NCBI GenBank assembly: GCA_013398175.1
Contig: VZRZ01008247.1
Span: 513,165 to 577,164 of the forward strand
From: Climacteris rufus
Lineage: Eukaryota > Chordata > Aves > Passeriformes > Climacteridae
Length of the DNA stretch: 64,000 nt
Direction of reading: 5' to 3'
A model generated the notes under the pieces. It did no database searches. It had not been told where the DNA came from and saw nothing but the letters and a program-made list of their open reading frames with translations. How positions within the stretch are numbered: the first letter of the stretch is position 1; each line of letters starts with the position of its first letter. This document shows, in pieces, positions 10,950-22,974 of this stretch. The translations under genes and the position numbers were made by a program.

Positions 10950-11605
10950 CAGGAAGGGTAGGGTGGGATGGGGAATGGGGAGCAGAGTTGCCCTTTACAC
11001 GGGAGCAGGACAAATGCATGGAGCTCTGCCCAGGGCTGTATGATGAGCCAGATGACAGCTCATGGGTCAGGACTAGTGCACAAATGAAGTCATGGTGGGC
11101 ATCTATTACAGGAAGAAAGAAGCAGATGAGGTCTTCTTCAGACAACAGGAAGAAGTCTCACACTCACAGATCCTGCAAGGGGAGCCTGTCACAAGGACAG
11201 CACAGTGGACACAAACAATCCAGGAGGTTTCTGGAGTGCATTGAAGACAATTTTCTAACCAAGTGATTGAGGACATGATGAGGAGAGCTGTTCTGCTGGA
11301 CTTCATGCAAACAAGAAAGAATTTTTCAAGCTGGGGCAGCTTTGGTTGCAACGACCATGAGATGGCAGAATTCAGGATCCTGACAGGAAACTACAAGTAA
11401 AAAGCAGTATCACCACCCTGGAGTCCAGGAGAGATGATCTTAGGTTTTTCGGAGATCTGATTAGAAGAATCACATAGGATTCAACCCTGAAGATATGTCC
11501 AATAGACGAGTTAATAATTTCAAGAATCACTTCTTCTGTGCTCAAGAGGTGTCTTTCCCATGAGCAGGCAATCGAGCCAACGTGGCAGGTGGCCTGCACA
11601 GCAGT
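10950..11605 (+). pseudogene. CR1 ORF2 remnant, endonuclease region
   Basis: An open frame from 10913 to a TGA at 11264-11266 includes MELCPG at 11018 and RRFLECIEDNFLTK just before the stop. Both match the apurinic-type endonuclease portion of CR1 ORF2 as I recall it. The segment between them is shifted by small deletions. Similarity continues in other frames to about 11605. The intact protein nicks target DNA for target-primed reverse transcription; this copy lacks most of the domain and all of the RT. The 117-codon open frame is a surviving piece, not a gene. Confidence 0.7.
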
Positions 11606-11639
11606 ACCCTATCGATGTGTATGGATACCTGGTGGGCAC

Positions 11640-11928
11640 GTAAAGAAGTTGGAGGCAGACCCTTCTCAGTGGTGTCTACTGAGAGGACAAGAAACAATGG
11701 GTACAGAGAGAAGCACAGGAAATTCCAGCTAAACAAGAAATGCCTTTTTTCAGTGAGGGTGGCCAAACACTGGTGTAGTTTACCCAAAGAAATTGTAGAG
11801 ACTCCAGTCTCAGAGATGTTCAAAACGCAGCTGGATACAGTCTGGGGCAGCCTGCTCTGGGCAAGCAGGGAGTTGGACTGGATAATTGCCATGGGTCCTT
11901 TCCTCCTCAGCTGTCCTGTGATTCTGAG
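11640..11928 (+). mobile_element. 3' terminal part of the CR1 element
   Basis: Typical CR1 3' sequence: a GACAAGA block followed by AAGCACAGGAAATTCCA, then the TTCAAAAC...CTGGA block, a TTGGACT-type block, and the terminal TGTGATTCTG units. It directly follows the endonuclease remnant in the same orientation. The open frames of about 150 codons on both strands here are shadows of this repeat. Confidence 0.8.
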
Positions 11929-14900
11929 TACTTCCCCCAAGGCTGGGCAGTCCTTCACTGCAAAAGCCAGAAAACAAAACCAACCCACAGTCCTCCTGGG
12001 CTGCAAAATGTTATTTGCAATGTTTTTTTAGTGAGATCAGTCTATTGAAGTACTCTTCTTTTAACATTTGTCACAACAGATGTTATTTTTAGACAATACT
12101 TATACACATCCTTTTTAAAGTTTAGCCATAATATTTGACTGGAACTATTTCCTGCGGTAATGGATTTTTCAGGTGAAGTCCTCACAATGCCTAGAGAAAC
12201 TTCCTTCACTTTTGTCTAAATATAGTGGTCAATAATGCACCTAACTCCACCTAATCTCATGTTGTTTCAGTTTCATGATTACCCCAAAATACGTAGATTT
12301 TGATGCCAACAAACCTTTTTAAGCCTCGCTCCTCTCTTTGCTTTCTGTTTTCTAAATTGAAAAAAAAAAAACCAAAAAACTTTGACATATGAGAGGAAAC
12401 AAATCAGAGTAAAATTATGAAACTCCAGGAAGTACATTTGGCAAATATTGCCTGATTTCTGACAAAATGGGAATGTAAACACCTGAGGCAGAGAAGAATT
12501 ATTTGCTAATAAAACGTGTGCATGGATAAACTCATGAGATGACTCTTGCATCTGATAAATAAAAACCAGATCAGAATTAGATGGATCCTATTCAGCTGAA
12601 CAGATTCAGGTTTAAAGCTCCTGAGTCTACATGTGGGAACAACACCTGAGTTTTCATTTTGAAGCTTTACAATGAGGAATGGAAGAGGAGTTCCTAATTC
12701 TTTTTAATTGCTTCATAATTACTTGTGCTTTGTAACATAGATCTGGCTAGACCAGGGTAAGGAAAAAGCAAAATCAGGGAAAATAAACTGAATAGCACAT
12801 AAACTAAATCTAGCTTCAATGTGAATTTTGAGACTTTTGATATTTTCTGATTTCCAAAGCTACTCAACATCTCTTCTACTCCTGGAATGGGTTGAAGGCT
12901 TTTAGGCTCTTAATCCTCCACAAATCCTGCTGTATAAAGTGTGTAAATTTAGCAGCCCAACTTTAGATTTTGAAAAGAGAAGAGGGGAATTGCATGAAGT
13001 TGTTTTAAAGGTTTTCAGTGAATTAACAAATAGGCAACATCTGTGAAAGAGCAAAGCTAGGTAATAATTTAATGGTGAAAGTAAACATCAACTGTTTCTT
13101 TCAAATGTGGCCAAGAACTAGTGGAGTCATGAGACCGGAACAACAGTAAACGAGAGGGAGCATGACATTAAGAGTGTACTGCTCGGAATAGGGAATCCCA
13201 ATGCTCTGGAGTATTTCTAGGCTTTGTCCAGTGCCTGTCTAAAGTAAACTGCCTTAACAATTTAGGCAGCCTACAGCTCTTTCCCAGTATTTTTATGTGC
13301 AGCACGATGAGTAACAGCAGCACTGTCACCAATCTTTCATCTTTGATGCTGCTTCTGTAAGAAGGCATTCACAACCACTGACCCAACTCTAGCCTGGAAT
13401 CCTTGAATCCCTTCCAGATTTCTAAACACCAAAATGTGCAAAGGCAGAAAATATGCATCTAGATGCTAAGTTCATGGGCAGATGAACTAATTTCATCCAA
13501 GTACACATAAAGCTCTCAGACACCTGCATAGTTTACGCAGGGAAAGGGTTGCCACATCGAAATAAAATATGCAAATTTCATCTTAGTCTTCTAAAACATT
13601 TTTTTTTGTAAGTTATTCTTCAGGCTATTTAAAATTGCTATCAGAATGTCCACAGATAAATCAACATTCAGACACCTGAAAGACTGACTTGATTTCCAGG
13701 GACGCTAAGAAGTCAAAGTCAAGTTTGCAGCTCCTACTGAGAGTGGAGTCTAGCTATATATTTACAGGTTAGATAGAGGATGGCATCAGCATCTAACACT
13801 GCACATATGCCACTGGATTTACAGTAAAAAGGTTTTTAGGAAAATAAGGTGCATAACATATGGTAACACGTTAAGAAGAGGGGGAAAGTTGTGAAAGAGA
13901 ACATGAAAAATAATGGGAACCAGCTTTAGGCTACTGGTAAGCAGCTGCATAATAAAAATATGGTCTTCTTCTTATATAGAAGGAGTCCCTCTGTTTTTTT
14001 TTTAAAGGTGTATTTTTATGGTTTATTTGTGATTAATTCCCCAACAGAGCAATATAACTCCCATTAAATAGCAGCTAAGTACAATATTAGATATTTCCCA
14101 ACAACTCTTTATTCTTCTCTTTAACTTTCAACTCTCTCTCCACTTTATCATGTAGCAGTAGCCCGGTCACATCTTAAAAATGTTACATTTTACACAACTT
14201 AGCTCTTCAGCTTTAACCTCCATATTTTACTTTTTCAACTTTTATCTCAATTTCAGTGTTTGGAGTTCTTCTTCAGTCCTAGACACTTCCCAGTCTGGTA
14301 GTTTCTCAAAGCTTTTCTACAAAAAGTCTCTTAAAAAACACAGCTCAGAATCATGCCTACCTCTTCTCATTTTGTGACCTACCAATGTTGTTGTTAGTAT
14401 CAGCTGTGCTTCTTTCCTACCTCCTCTTCTTTCTTGGATTTGATGCTTCTTTCCTGTTTAGCTGCTCTTCTACTCTCAGTTTTTCCTTAAGTTCCTTGGT
14501 GTTACTCCCCTTTTCCCTCTTCCTTTGGTGTCTATGTCTTGTCCTTCATCACATCCTCTTCTTTTCCATGGTAATCTCTTCGGCCAAATTCAGGTAGCAT
14601 CTCAACTGAATATATCACAAAACTGTTTTTTACTTGAATTTCAGTTGATCCCATGCAAACTCAAATTTTAACCTCTGACATTTTCTCAGGGATGTCTAGT
14701 TGTCAGCTCCATTGTCTGGCTGTCATTATTAGAAGAGAGCACATAACATCCTTCACAAATTTCCTTTTCTAAATTTCTGTGGAAAATATCACCACTTAGC
14801 CTTTTATTTTGGCTTGTCACCATGCACAATCTTCAATTACCGCCATGACCAGAGCTTTACATATGGATAACCTATATGATCTCCTGGAAGCATTGCCTAG

Positions 14901-16558
14901 CACAATATCCCTTTTTCTGGTTTAAATGAAGACAGTGTTTACTTGTGCATCTAATTAATCATTTCACTTGCCTTCTGTTTTGACCGTGTCTCTGCTCTCC
15001 TTTACTATGATATCAAACATAATCATCTTCCTTTTCAAATCACATTATGTCCCAGTCTTGCTAATTCTGCTCCACATGCATATAACTCACCTATCTTGGG
15101 AAGTCATGGTTTCTCCTCTTTGAGGAGGATATCCATATAAAAATATAGGCTCTCATTTTTCCAAAAGTAGCTTAAAATGACATGTTTGTCAGAAGCTTTT
15201 ACACATTTTTACATATACATTTCAAATATGCAACCCCCTTCTGTGAACAATAGAATAACATAACTATAAATAATCATTTATATGCAAGAACTAACACTAT
15301 ATACTCTTTTTTATGCCATGAGTAATTATTCAAATGGGAAGTTATTAATTTTTGCAAAAGAAAATAATTTTTAAAAATCCATTCTGACATCATTATTCTT
15401 TGTTCACAAATAATTTTTGTCAGGTTTCTAGTTTCATGTTTTACAGACATGTTTCTCCATCTGTTTTGCTTCTGGAATTCCATCTATTCGAGGAAATCTT
15501 CATCCCACCCTGAAGTTAAGATCAGTGAAAACACAAGTATGCCAAAGATGCACAGCACGCTCAATAGCTCACCATAAGGACCTAAACTCCCTTCTCATGA
15601 TGTTCATTCTACCCAACACTCCTTATGAATGTAACACTTAAATGTGATCTCTACTCTCCAAATAAACCATGTGACAGAATACTTTGCTTTTTTGGATTAG
15701 AATGATTCAAACCCTCTAAAAGACAACTAAGGGGTTAGTGGGTAAACAGAATAAACTGATGAACAGGAACAACTGCCACTGCTGAAGCCCTGGGATATTA
15801 AAACTTCTCTATCCCTTTTCTGTCATAAGCTTCAGAAACTTACCAAAGAAATTTCCTATAAAGGACACATGAGAATACAAACTCACTCTTCAGGGCCTTT
15901 TGTTGGTCTCTGTTAATATTTCTCTTGGCTCCTTCCCACTGAGGTTTTAAAACAGTTTTTGGACCTTATGTGCCCATAAAAAGTGCCTTAGTATTGGACT
16001 TAGGAGAATGACAGTTCAGCAGTTGATTTTGTCATAGCATTATCCTTGTAATTTTTCTAACAAGTTCAGCTTCGCAAAAATAACGACAATGTGCTTTTTC
16101 TAATTTGGCACAATCCACTTTCATGACTATAAACCAGTTACTGCACTGCTGTTCAGACTGAAATTGGATTAAAGAAGTGATGTGGAGACATCAAAATAAA
16201 CGGCGGAAAATAAGAACAAATAAGAATTCCAGTAAAATAACAGAACTAGAATGTTACGTGTTATCTTGAGTGGATTAGAGGAAAACAAAAATATTATCAT
16301 TGAAAAACAGCTGATGCTGCATGGAAAAGTTTGAAAAGAATTCTGTTTAGAAGCAGACCTACACAAATAACTCTTTTCCACTCTTCCTTAGTGCCATCAC
16401 TGTTTGCATCAGTCAGGGGAGGCCAAACACACAAATTCTGACGTTGGGCCCTTTGGTGCTGATTGTAATGCATGTTCTTAAGCTATGCTAGAATAATTGT
16501 CCCAGCTACACTGGATGTGAGTGACCCAGTTTTCATCTCAATGCTGGGTTTTTAGTCC
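11929..16558. other. Unassigned AT-rich region
   Basis: About 4.6 kb without a recognised gene or named repeat. An A-run with an A/C tail lies at 12360-12380. 14100-14600 is strongly pyrimidine-rich on the + strand and produces hydrophobic-looking open frames of 65-70 codons, which I regard as composition artefacts. Confidence 0.55.
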
Positions 16559-16905
16559 TGTGGAGAACGATGCTTCACTTATGAAAAATTTAACTGTTTA
16601 TTAATAAAATAAAAATTAACAACAGGGGACATCACAAGACCAACAGCGGTACCAGGTGCGTGGCAGTCAGCCAGAGGCACCCCCTCCAGGAGCTGTGCAC
16701 CTTCTAGCGTCAATCAAATAATTTTATACTTTTGTCCAATCATATTATAACCCATCCCTTATCCCACCTCCCTGTTCCGCCTCATGGAGAGCACCCAATT
16801 TGGCAATGGGTTGTGCTCTTACTTTTGACTGATGTCCTGACTGACACTAGAGAAGAACTTTCTAGAATGCTGCCCTCAGCTCCTGGTCGCCATCTTGGCC
16901 CCATT
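16559..16905 (-). mobile_element. Solo LTR-like element, minus strand
   Basis: Read on the minus strand, this piece has an LTR layout: a GC-richer U3, a TATAAAAT box (16721-16728), a polyadenylation signal AATAAA about 120 bases further on (16597-16602), and a short U5 ending in CTCCACA at 16559. Several CpGs and a YY1-like site are present, unlike the flanks. The U3 (right) end is uncertain and may extend to about 16980. No matching target duplication was found. I believe it is an avian ERV LTR but cannot name the family. It could be a fragment of a longer insertion. Confidence 0.6.
16885..16898 (-). promoter_or_regulatory. YY1-like site in the minus-strand LTR
   Basis: The minus strand reads CAAGATGGCGACCA, matching the YY1 core (AAnATGGCG). 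YY1 sites are common in retroviral U3 regions and bring repression or initiator activity. Binding here is inference. Confidence 0.5.
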
Positions 16906-19900
16906 ATATCTTTGAAAATCAATAGAAAAATATAAGGAAAACCATAGAGCTAAAAAGAAACAATGACAACAACAGGTAAGTACAACGGAATAACCTAAAC
17001 AACATTATGGTAACTTATTAACATCAACTATTATTTTTATTAACTCCTTATCCTAATTAATAATTAATATTTTAAATATACAAAAGTCAAACTCAGTTTT
17101 AGCAGTCTATAACAAGTCTTGTCATCCTTAAGTTCACATCATGACCAGTTTTCTTAGGTCACTGCAAGCCTTTAAGACAAGTATGTGTTTTAAAGTTCTT
17201 CTGAATTGATATAGAATGTATTCTACTAGCTGTGCAGTACTAAAAATTACTTACAATCACTTATAACCAATGAAGCAAATGCATATGGATGTGTTATTTA
17301 ACAATCAGCATTTAAAAAAAATGCCCATGAATTGCAGATACCGAGCAGAAAAGCACAGTGTGCAGGACTGAATACAAAATATACTTTCAAAAATGAAGAT
17401 ACCAAATGCACACTGCATTCCTGCAACACACCCATTATATACAAGTAACAGTGCAGGCACTCATCATATGATTACATTTTAAGAACATGTGGATATATGA
17501 CATAAATGGGAACATACTGTAGGCAACTTGTCTGACAAGTAAATACAAAAATCACAGTGTACTGATGATTACATTGTGCTTTAAAAAACCTCCCTGCCTT
17601 TAAACAGAGATAAATCAACACAGGAACCAGTTACCCACTGCTCAGTTTCAGTTTGTTAATTTCTCACTATTATATCGATGTTTACATTGAAAATATAATT
17701 CTAATTATAATAATCATTGACAGAGAACTTGCACATCTTTTGTGTTCAATAAAGCCAAAATAAGAAATATTTTTATATGTACTGCAAGGTAGATAACTGC
17801 AATTACTGAATCATACTGCTAGCACAAAAGAGTTTAGCTTTTAGTGACCAGAGCTGAGACCAAAAATAAATTTAACTGTTAAGTTGCTGTTTTAGCATAT
17901 ATGGTGTATATTAGTGCATGCTATTCCGCAAATCTCAGTTAGCTGCATAAAAGTATCTGTACAAAAAATAGTAACTGTACTGGAAAATATCTGACTGAAA
18001 ATGTTTTATTTCATCTCCCATCAGAACCTCATAAGCTCTTTCCCACAAGATCCATGGGGAAATTAACTGGCTAAGAAGCACATAAGAATATAAACAAGAA
18101 TATATTACAATGTTATAAAAATCAGACAACCAGGTATTTTTTTTAAATATATGGGTTTTTAAAGAATATTGTACCATATGTAAGTCTCATAAAAGGTATA
18201 TCTGAGGAGTATTATGAGTGTGATTTTCATCTGCAGTGACATTGGTCACACATTAGTCCCATTCCAGACCGACAATAGTGAAAGCAGATATGACAGCTTT
18301 ATCTATAAAAGCAGCCTAGTGAAGAGGAAAGTGGTGCTAGCTTTCTTTCTAACAATCCACCAGTGTATCTCCACACAGCTGAAAGAAACAATTTCTAAGC
18401 ATCAACAGGTAGTCTTTGTGCTCACTCAGCCTATGATTTTTCTGCAGAGAGTGCCAGAATAAGTACATTTCCAAGAGCCTCTAACCATTGAAAAGAACTT
18501 TTGAAACAACAAGGAATTTCTCAGAGTTGCAGTGTAAGTTGGAAGAGAGGTAGAACACCCTTAGGGAGTCAGAGCTAAGAAAAATGCACCAGAGTAGTAC
18601 TTTGCCAAATGTTCCATAACACTGCAGCCAAATTAACTCACTGTTTTCTGTGCTTTTTTTGAATACAGTGGTGCTGGACATAATTCCAGACTGTTTCTTC
18701 TACTGCTTTTATACATGTCGAGTCATTTCTTGAAGGACTGATGCACAGACAGCCAGCCTTGTTCTACTTTTTTATAATCTTGAAGAAATGTTTTAAGCCT
18801 CTGAATGTCATACTTGCAAATCAGTTTCCAGATGCTATTTTCCTTTCATCTTTCTTGTATGCCTCCCCAGATGAGTTCACCCTTCATTCTTTGCCAAAGC
18901 CTCTGTGCCCAGAGACTGTACTCCTATGATCACACTGCTAACATTGTGACCAAAAGCTAACCATCAGCAAAAGCTGTCATTTAGCTTGGAGGCCCAGTCC
19001 TTTCCACTGAATTGAAGTTTTCTTTAGCTATACAAAAATGAAATCCCTAGTTCCTTAAAGGAAATTGTAATACAGGAAATTGTGCACTCTGTCAGTCTGT
19101 ACACAAATGACTGAAAAAAAAGCAGTGGACATCTTGGCAGTTCTCCTACCCTATAACAAGACAAATAGAAGATGGACCTTTAATTGGCAGAGGTGAACTT
19201 ACAATTATCATGGAAATTGGGATATATTTTATAAAACGTACATATGTATATGACTTTCTCGATCATTTGGGGAAAAGCCATGTCATACCATATTTAAGAT
19301 GCCATGAGGAGCTAGTTTTATCCACCCTTTCATCAACTCTCTCTGCCCCCACTTCTTTTCATTTTGACTGATTGCTGAAGTGTCAGGGTTAATAAATCTC
19401 TTCAGTTCACATAGTTGTCCTGTTGTCCAGTATCCAGGAAGTAGCACAAAGCATGATTTTGCCAAGTCACGATATCCTCACATCGTGTGAGTGGAAGAGT
19501 TTCCTGGGGAGAAGGATAAGCAAAATTGCATTACTAGATCTCCCAAACTTTGAGCTTAGCAACAGCTTTGTCCCAGAGAAAATTATTCAGCTTTAGCTTC
19601 CCTAATGAATAATGCAGGGGGACTTGGAGTACCAGAACAATCTTCTTGCCATTTATGGATGCTAAGTTACTCAAGACAAAAAGCAAGATGCTAGTTTTGT
19701 AAACAGCTATTCTTTGGTAAACATTTTGGAACACCTCCTATTTCCACCCATAAGTGAAGAAATCTTCATTGTGCCTGTAAAAGCAAAACTAAAACAACCT
19801 TAGCAGAGAAAGTCTGTGTTAACCTCCTTCACAGAAAGAGCCAGAATAACTTTGAAATGTGCTTTGAATTGGGAAATTTAAAAAAAAAAAAAAAAAAAAA

Positions 19901-22372
19901 AGAGATTTTTGGATTTGGTCTCCAGGGCAATATTTTGCCAGCATCCAAAATCATTGCTTACCCTACTGCAGTTTTCCTGACCAAATGGAGATAACACATA
20001 AAGGGAGCACCAAATCATAACATGAAATTTGCTGGAATTCATCAGACCCTTGATATAAAGTCTTCCTTTAAATAGGTTCAGATTTTCTTTTTGGGACATT
20101 CCAGATGAGAAGCTGTGACTTGAAACTATAATACTTCACTTGCTGTTGTTGTTTCCAGTCTGCATGGAAACTCAGCGTAGCCCCGTCTCTTTGGCACTAG
20201 GAGCACAAAGACAGGTAGAGTGTGTCACTGAGAAAAGATTTATTCACCTTTGCCTCAGAGAAACAAGGTCATGTCAAGATCATCTCAGAAAGAGATGACA
20301 TCATGTAGGCCATGTTTTTTTCACACAGACCTCTATTTAACTGGAGTGAATTTCTGAGTGTGGAGTAGAGAACACTGCAGGGGTGTTCCATGGTTTAACA
20401 TTCACTGTTCCTAATACTGAATAATAAGCTTACTTTGAACTGCCCTCATACTAAAATTTCATGCACTACTTGCACAGTGCTGGCAGAGCTACACTAGTTT
20501 TTAGGAAACCAATGCCAGCATTCCCGTCTAGAAACATCCTGAGCCATAAGTTAGCTAACAAGTTCATACTGTTGCCTGTACATTTTCTTTTCTCTACTGA
20601 TTTTGGCTGTGCCACCAAATTACTGGAATGTGCTGACAGGACGTCCAGTACACTGCTAGTGTAACATTCAACACAATGCAAGAAGAATAGGTCTCATGAG
20701 ATGTTAGAGCAGCTGTTACACCCCAGAACTGCTTCAGTTTATAAGAAAACTTATATCTTGCAGGGCATTCCTAACGCATTCAGGACACGTGCTAAGCACT
20801 TGGAAAACTGTTAGCTTTGGGCACCATGGCACACGTGCTTCACTGCTTTAAAACTTGTGACTTCAGTGGATGGATTTAAGCCTGATATACAGCTTGATTG
20901 TGTACCCACATTTTTTTTGTTTGTATGTTTGTTTGTTTTTTTACAAGCTGATGGTTCAAGTCAGAGAAGAAAAAGACCTGATATCATCCATGATAGGCAT
21001 TTCTGAAAGAGGCTGTCCCTTTGATGGTGAATTTCCTAGGCATGAACTTTGCCACCTATGATAAGGTTTACCACAAGATTTTGTAGGTTCTCAGGTTTCT
21101 CTCAGATGACTGAATTCTTCAAGTTAGCTTGTAGGCAGCTCTGTATAACAATAATAGTTTAAAAAGCCTGCTTTAAACTCATTTACATCACAGTTAATTC
21201 AAATGTATTTTGGACAACTGGGAACAGAAGCTCTTTATTCATATTAAAAAAAAGATAGAAAGTTCTGGGAATGGATTTTCCTAATTTTTCTATTCCTTTT
21301 GGCAAGTGTAATACTTCCTTAAAGCAAACCATTAAGAATTTCAAATTTCAGTACTGCTTTTCTGGACACACCTTAAAGGAAACTTGTTCCTCAAATAGCA
21401 TTGAACATCTTTTCCCATGAATAAAGACTCCTTTCAAGTATCTCAATCTACTACTCCAAAAATCACACACCAAAACCAGCTAAATGGCAAAGAAAAATTC
21501 TGAGTCACTTTATATTTAGACTGCTTCTTTAAAGTAAAAAACTAATTTAAAATTACTGTCTGATATCTTTAATTGGACAACTTATTAAAACATTGTTGGA
21601 ATTGTCTTAGGAAAGAAAGAAGTAAAGAAAGTTCACCGTAGTTATTTGCACTTGCTGGAAATTTAGTTGGAAGTTCTGATCTTACATCTTTATTGCTGGG
21701 TTGGGTTTTAATTGTATATTGTGTGAGTTCAGAAATTCCAAATGTGTGGGTCTTTGAGTATGGAGACCATAAACTTCAAAGTCTACCTCAATAAATATCT
21801 TGGGTCTATAATATGCAGTCTAGCATCAGATGATATGGGAGAACCATTGTCAATGATCACTGAATCAAGAACTTATAAAGGATCAAAAACTTACTGTGTC
21901 TCTCTGTGCCCAAGATCAATAAAACCTTTTCAGGTAAGTCAGCTTTAAAGACAGAATTAAAAATGTCCCTTCCTTTAAAGCCTGAAAAAAGTAGAGCAGA
22001 CAGGGTATGTGTACCTGGCAGAAAAAACACAAATCAGAATTATTTAATATTGAAAAGAAAAAAACTAATTTCCAATTACTCTACTTTCTGGACAAGGAGA
22101 TATTTCAAGGAACATGTGTCCTTCTTATTACTGTTGTTGCAAATTTTTCTTTTTGTTCACCAACAATTGTTCAATTCTTCACTGAGCAAGTACCAGAAGA
22201 CTCCTCATGTTCTCAAACAATATCATCAACCAGGTTCAATCAGCTGAGCTGTCCAAATAGAAGGGTATGGTCATGTCCCAAGCAGTAGATGAACAGAGAA
22301 TGAAAGAATAGTTCCATCACAAAAAATGAATTAAAATCATACTTCGATATGTAGAGTAACTTGACTTCTACA
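16906..22372. other. Unassigned AT-rich region
   Basis: About 5.5 kb with no recognised gene. 17000-18200 is especially AT-rich. A 22-base A-run lies at 19880-19901 and a T/G-rich patch (TTTG units) at 20909-20942. Open frames stay at or below about 80 codons, apart from one of about 110 codons at 21906-22247 that has no recognisable domain and looks like chance. Confidence 0.55.
19880..19901. repeat. A22 homopolymer
   Basis: Twenty-two adenines in a row. I see no retrocopy or SINE body upstream of it, so it is listed only as a homopolymer. Confidence 0.9.
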
Positions 22373-22379
22373 GTAGAGA
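22373..22379. repeat. Left flanking direct repeat of the ERVL-type LTR
   Basis: GTAGAGA directly before the LTR end at 22380. The same 7 bases follow the other LTR end at 22968-22974. ERVL-type insertions usually make 5-bp duplications, so two of the seven bases may match by chance. Confidence 0.7.
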
Positions 22380-22967
22380 TGCTGGGTAATGGTTAACCCT
22401 AGTGGGCAGCTCAGCCCCACACAGCCCTCACTCAGTCCCCGAAGTGTGATGGGGGAGAGGATCAGAAGGCTAAAAACAAGAAAATTCCTGGGTTCAGATA
22501 AAGACAGTTTAAGAGGTAAAGCAACAGCTAAGTGTGAAAGCAAAATAAGCATCTCATTCACTGCTTCCCATGGGCAGGCAGGTAGGTGTTCAGTCATTTC
22601 CAGGAAAGCAGGGCTCCATCATGGGAAACGGATTCTTGGGAAAACAAAACTCCAAATATCACACACAACACTCCTCCTCCTTCTTTCCCCAGCTTTATTT
22701 GCTGAGCATGATATCATATGTTATGGGATACCCCTGTGGTCAGTTGGGGTCGGTTTTCCTGGCTGTGCTCCATCTCAACTGCTTGTGCACCCCCAGCCTC
22801 CTTGCTGATGGGGTGGGGGGAGAGGCAGAAAAGGCAGCTCTGTACAAGCACTGCTCAGTGATAGCTAATACATCCCTCTATTATCAGCACTGCTGCCAGC
22901 ACAAACTTAAAAACACAGCCCTATACCAGCTACTATGAAGAAAATAACTCTGTCTCAGACAAAATCA
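22380..22967 (-). mobile_element. Avian ERVL-type solo LTR, minus strand, 588 bp
   Basis: The + strand starts TGCTGGGTAATGGTTAACCC and ends with a CCAGCTACTATGAAGAAAA block followed by TCTCAGACAAAATCA. These are the two ends, reverse-complemented, of a very common avian ERVL-type LTR as I remember it. The central blocks GCTGAGCATGATATCATATG and TGTGCACCCCCAGCC also fit. It runs TG to CA and is flanked by 7-bp direct repeats. No internal retroviral sequence adjoins it, so it is a solo LTR. The open frames of 120-140 codons here (22389-22938) are chance reading through the LTR and should not be annotated as proteins. Confidence 0.85.
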
Positions 22968-22974
22968 GTAGAGA
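22968..22974. repeat. Right flanking direct repeat of the ERVL-type LTR
   Basis: GTAGAGA, identical to 22373-22379, immediately after the terminal CA of the LTR. Confidence 0.7.

Larger units (their letters stand above)
10390..11928 (+). mobile_element. CR1 LINE, + strand, 5'-truncated and internally deleted
   Basis: The element keeps three parts of a CR1 in the correct order: the end of ORF1 (10390-10579), the inter-ORF and early ORF2 endonuclease region (to about 11605), and the 3' terminal region (about 11640-11928). The 3' end closes with CTGTCCTGTGATTCTGAG, a degenerate form of the avian CR1 terminal repeat. A complete CR1 is about 4.5 kb, so the 5' end and the whole reverse-transcriptase region between about 11605 and 11640 are missing. 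Frameshifts and stops throughout make it dead. Recognition rests on recalled CR1 sequence, so part boundaries are approximate. Confidence 0.8.

Noticed and set aside
11542..12031. Open frames of 149 and 154 codons on opposite strands
   Set aside because: They read through the 3' end of the CR1 element, which is non-coding in the family.
22389..22938. Two overlapping + strand proteins of 139 and 122 residues
   Set aside because: The region is a minus-strand ERVL-type solo LTR with flanking direct repeats; the frames are incidental.
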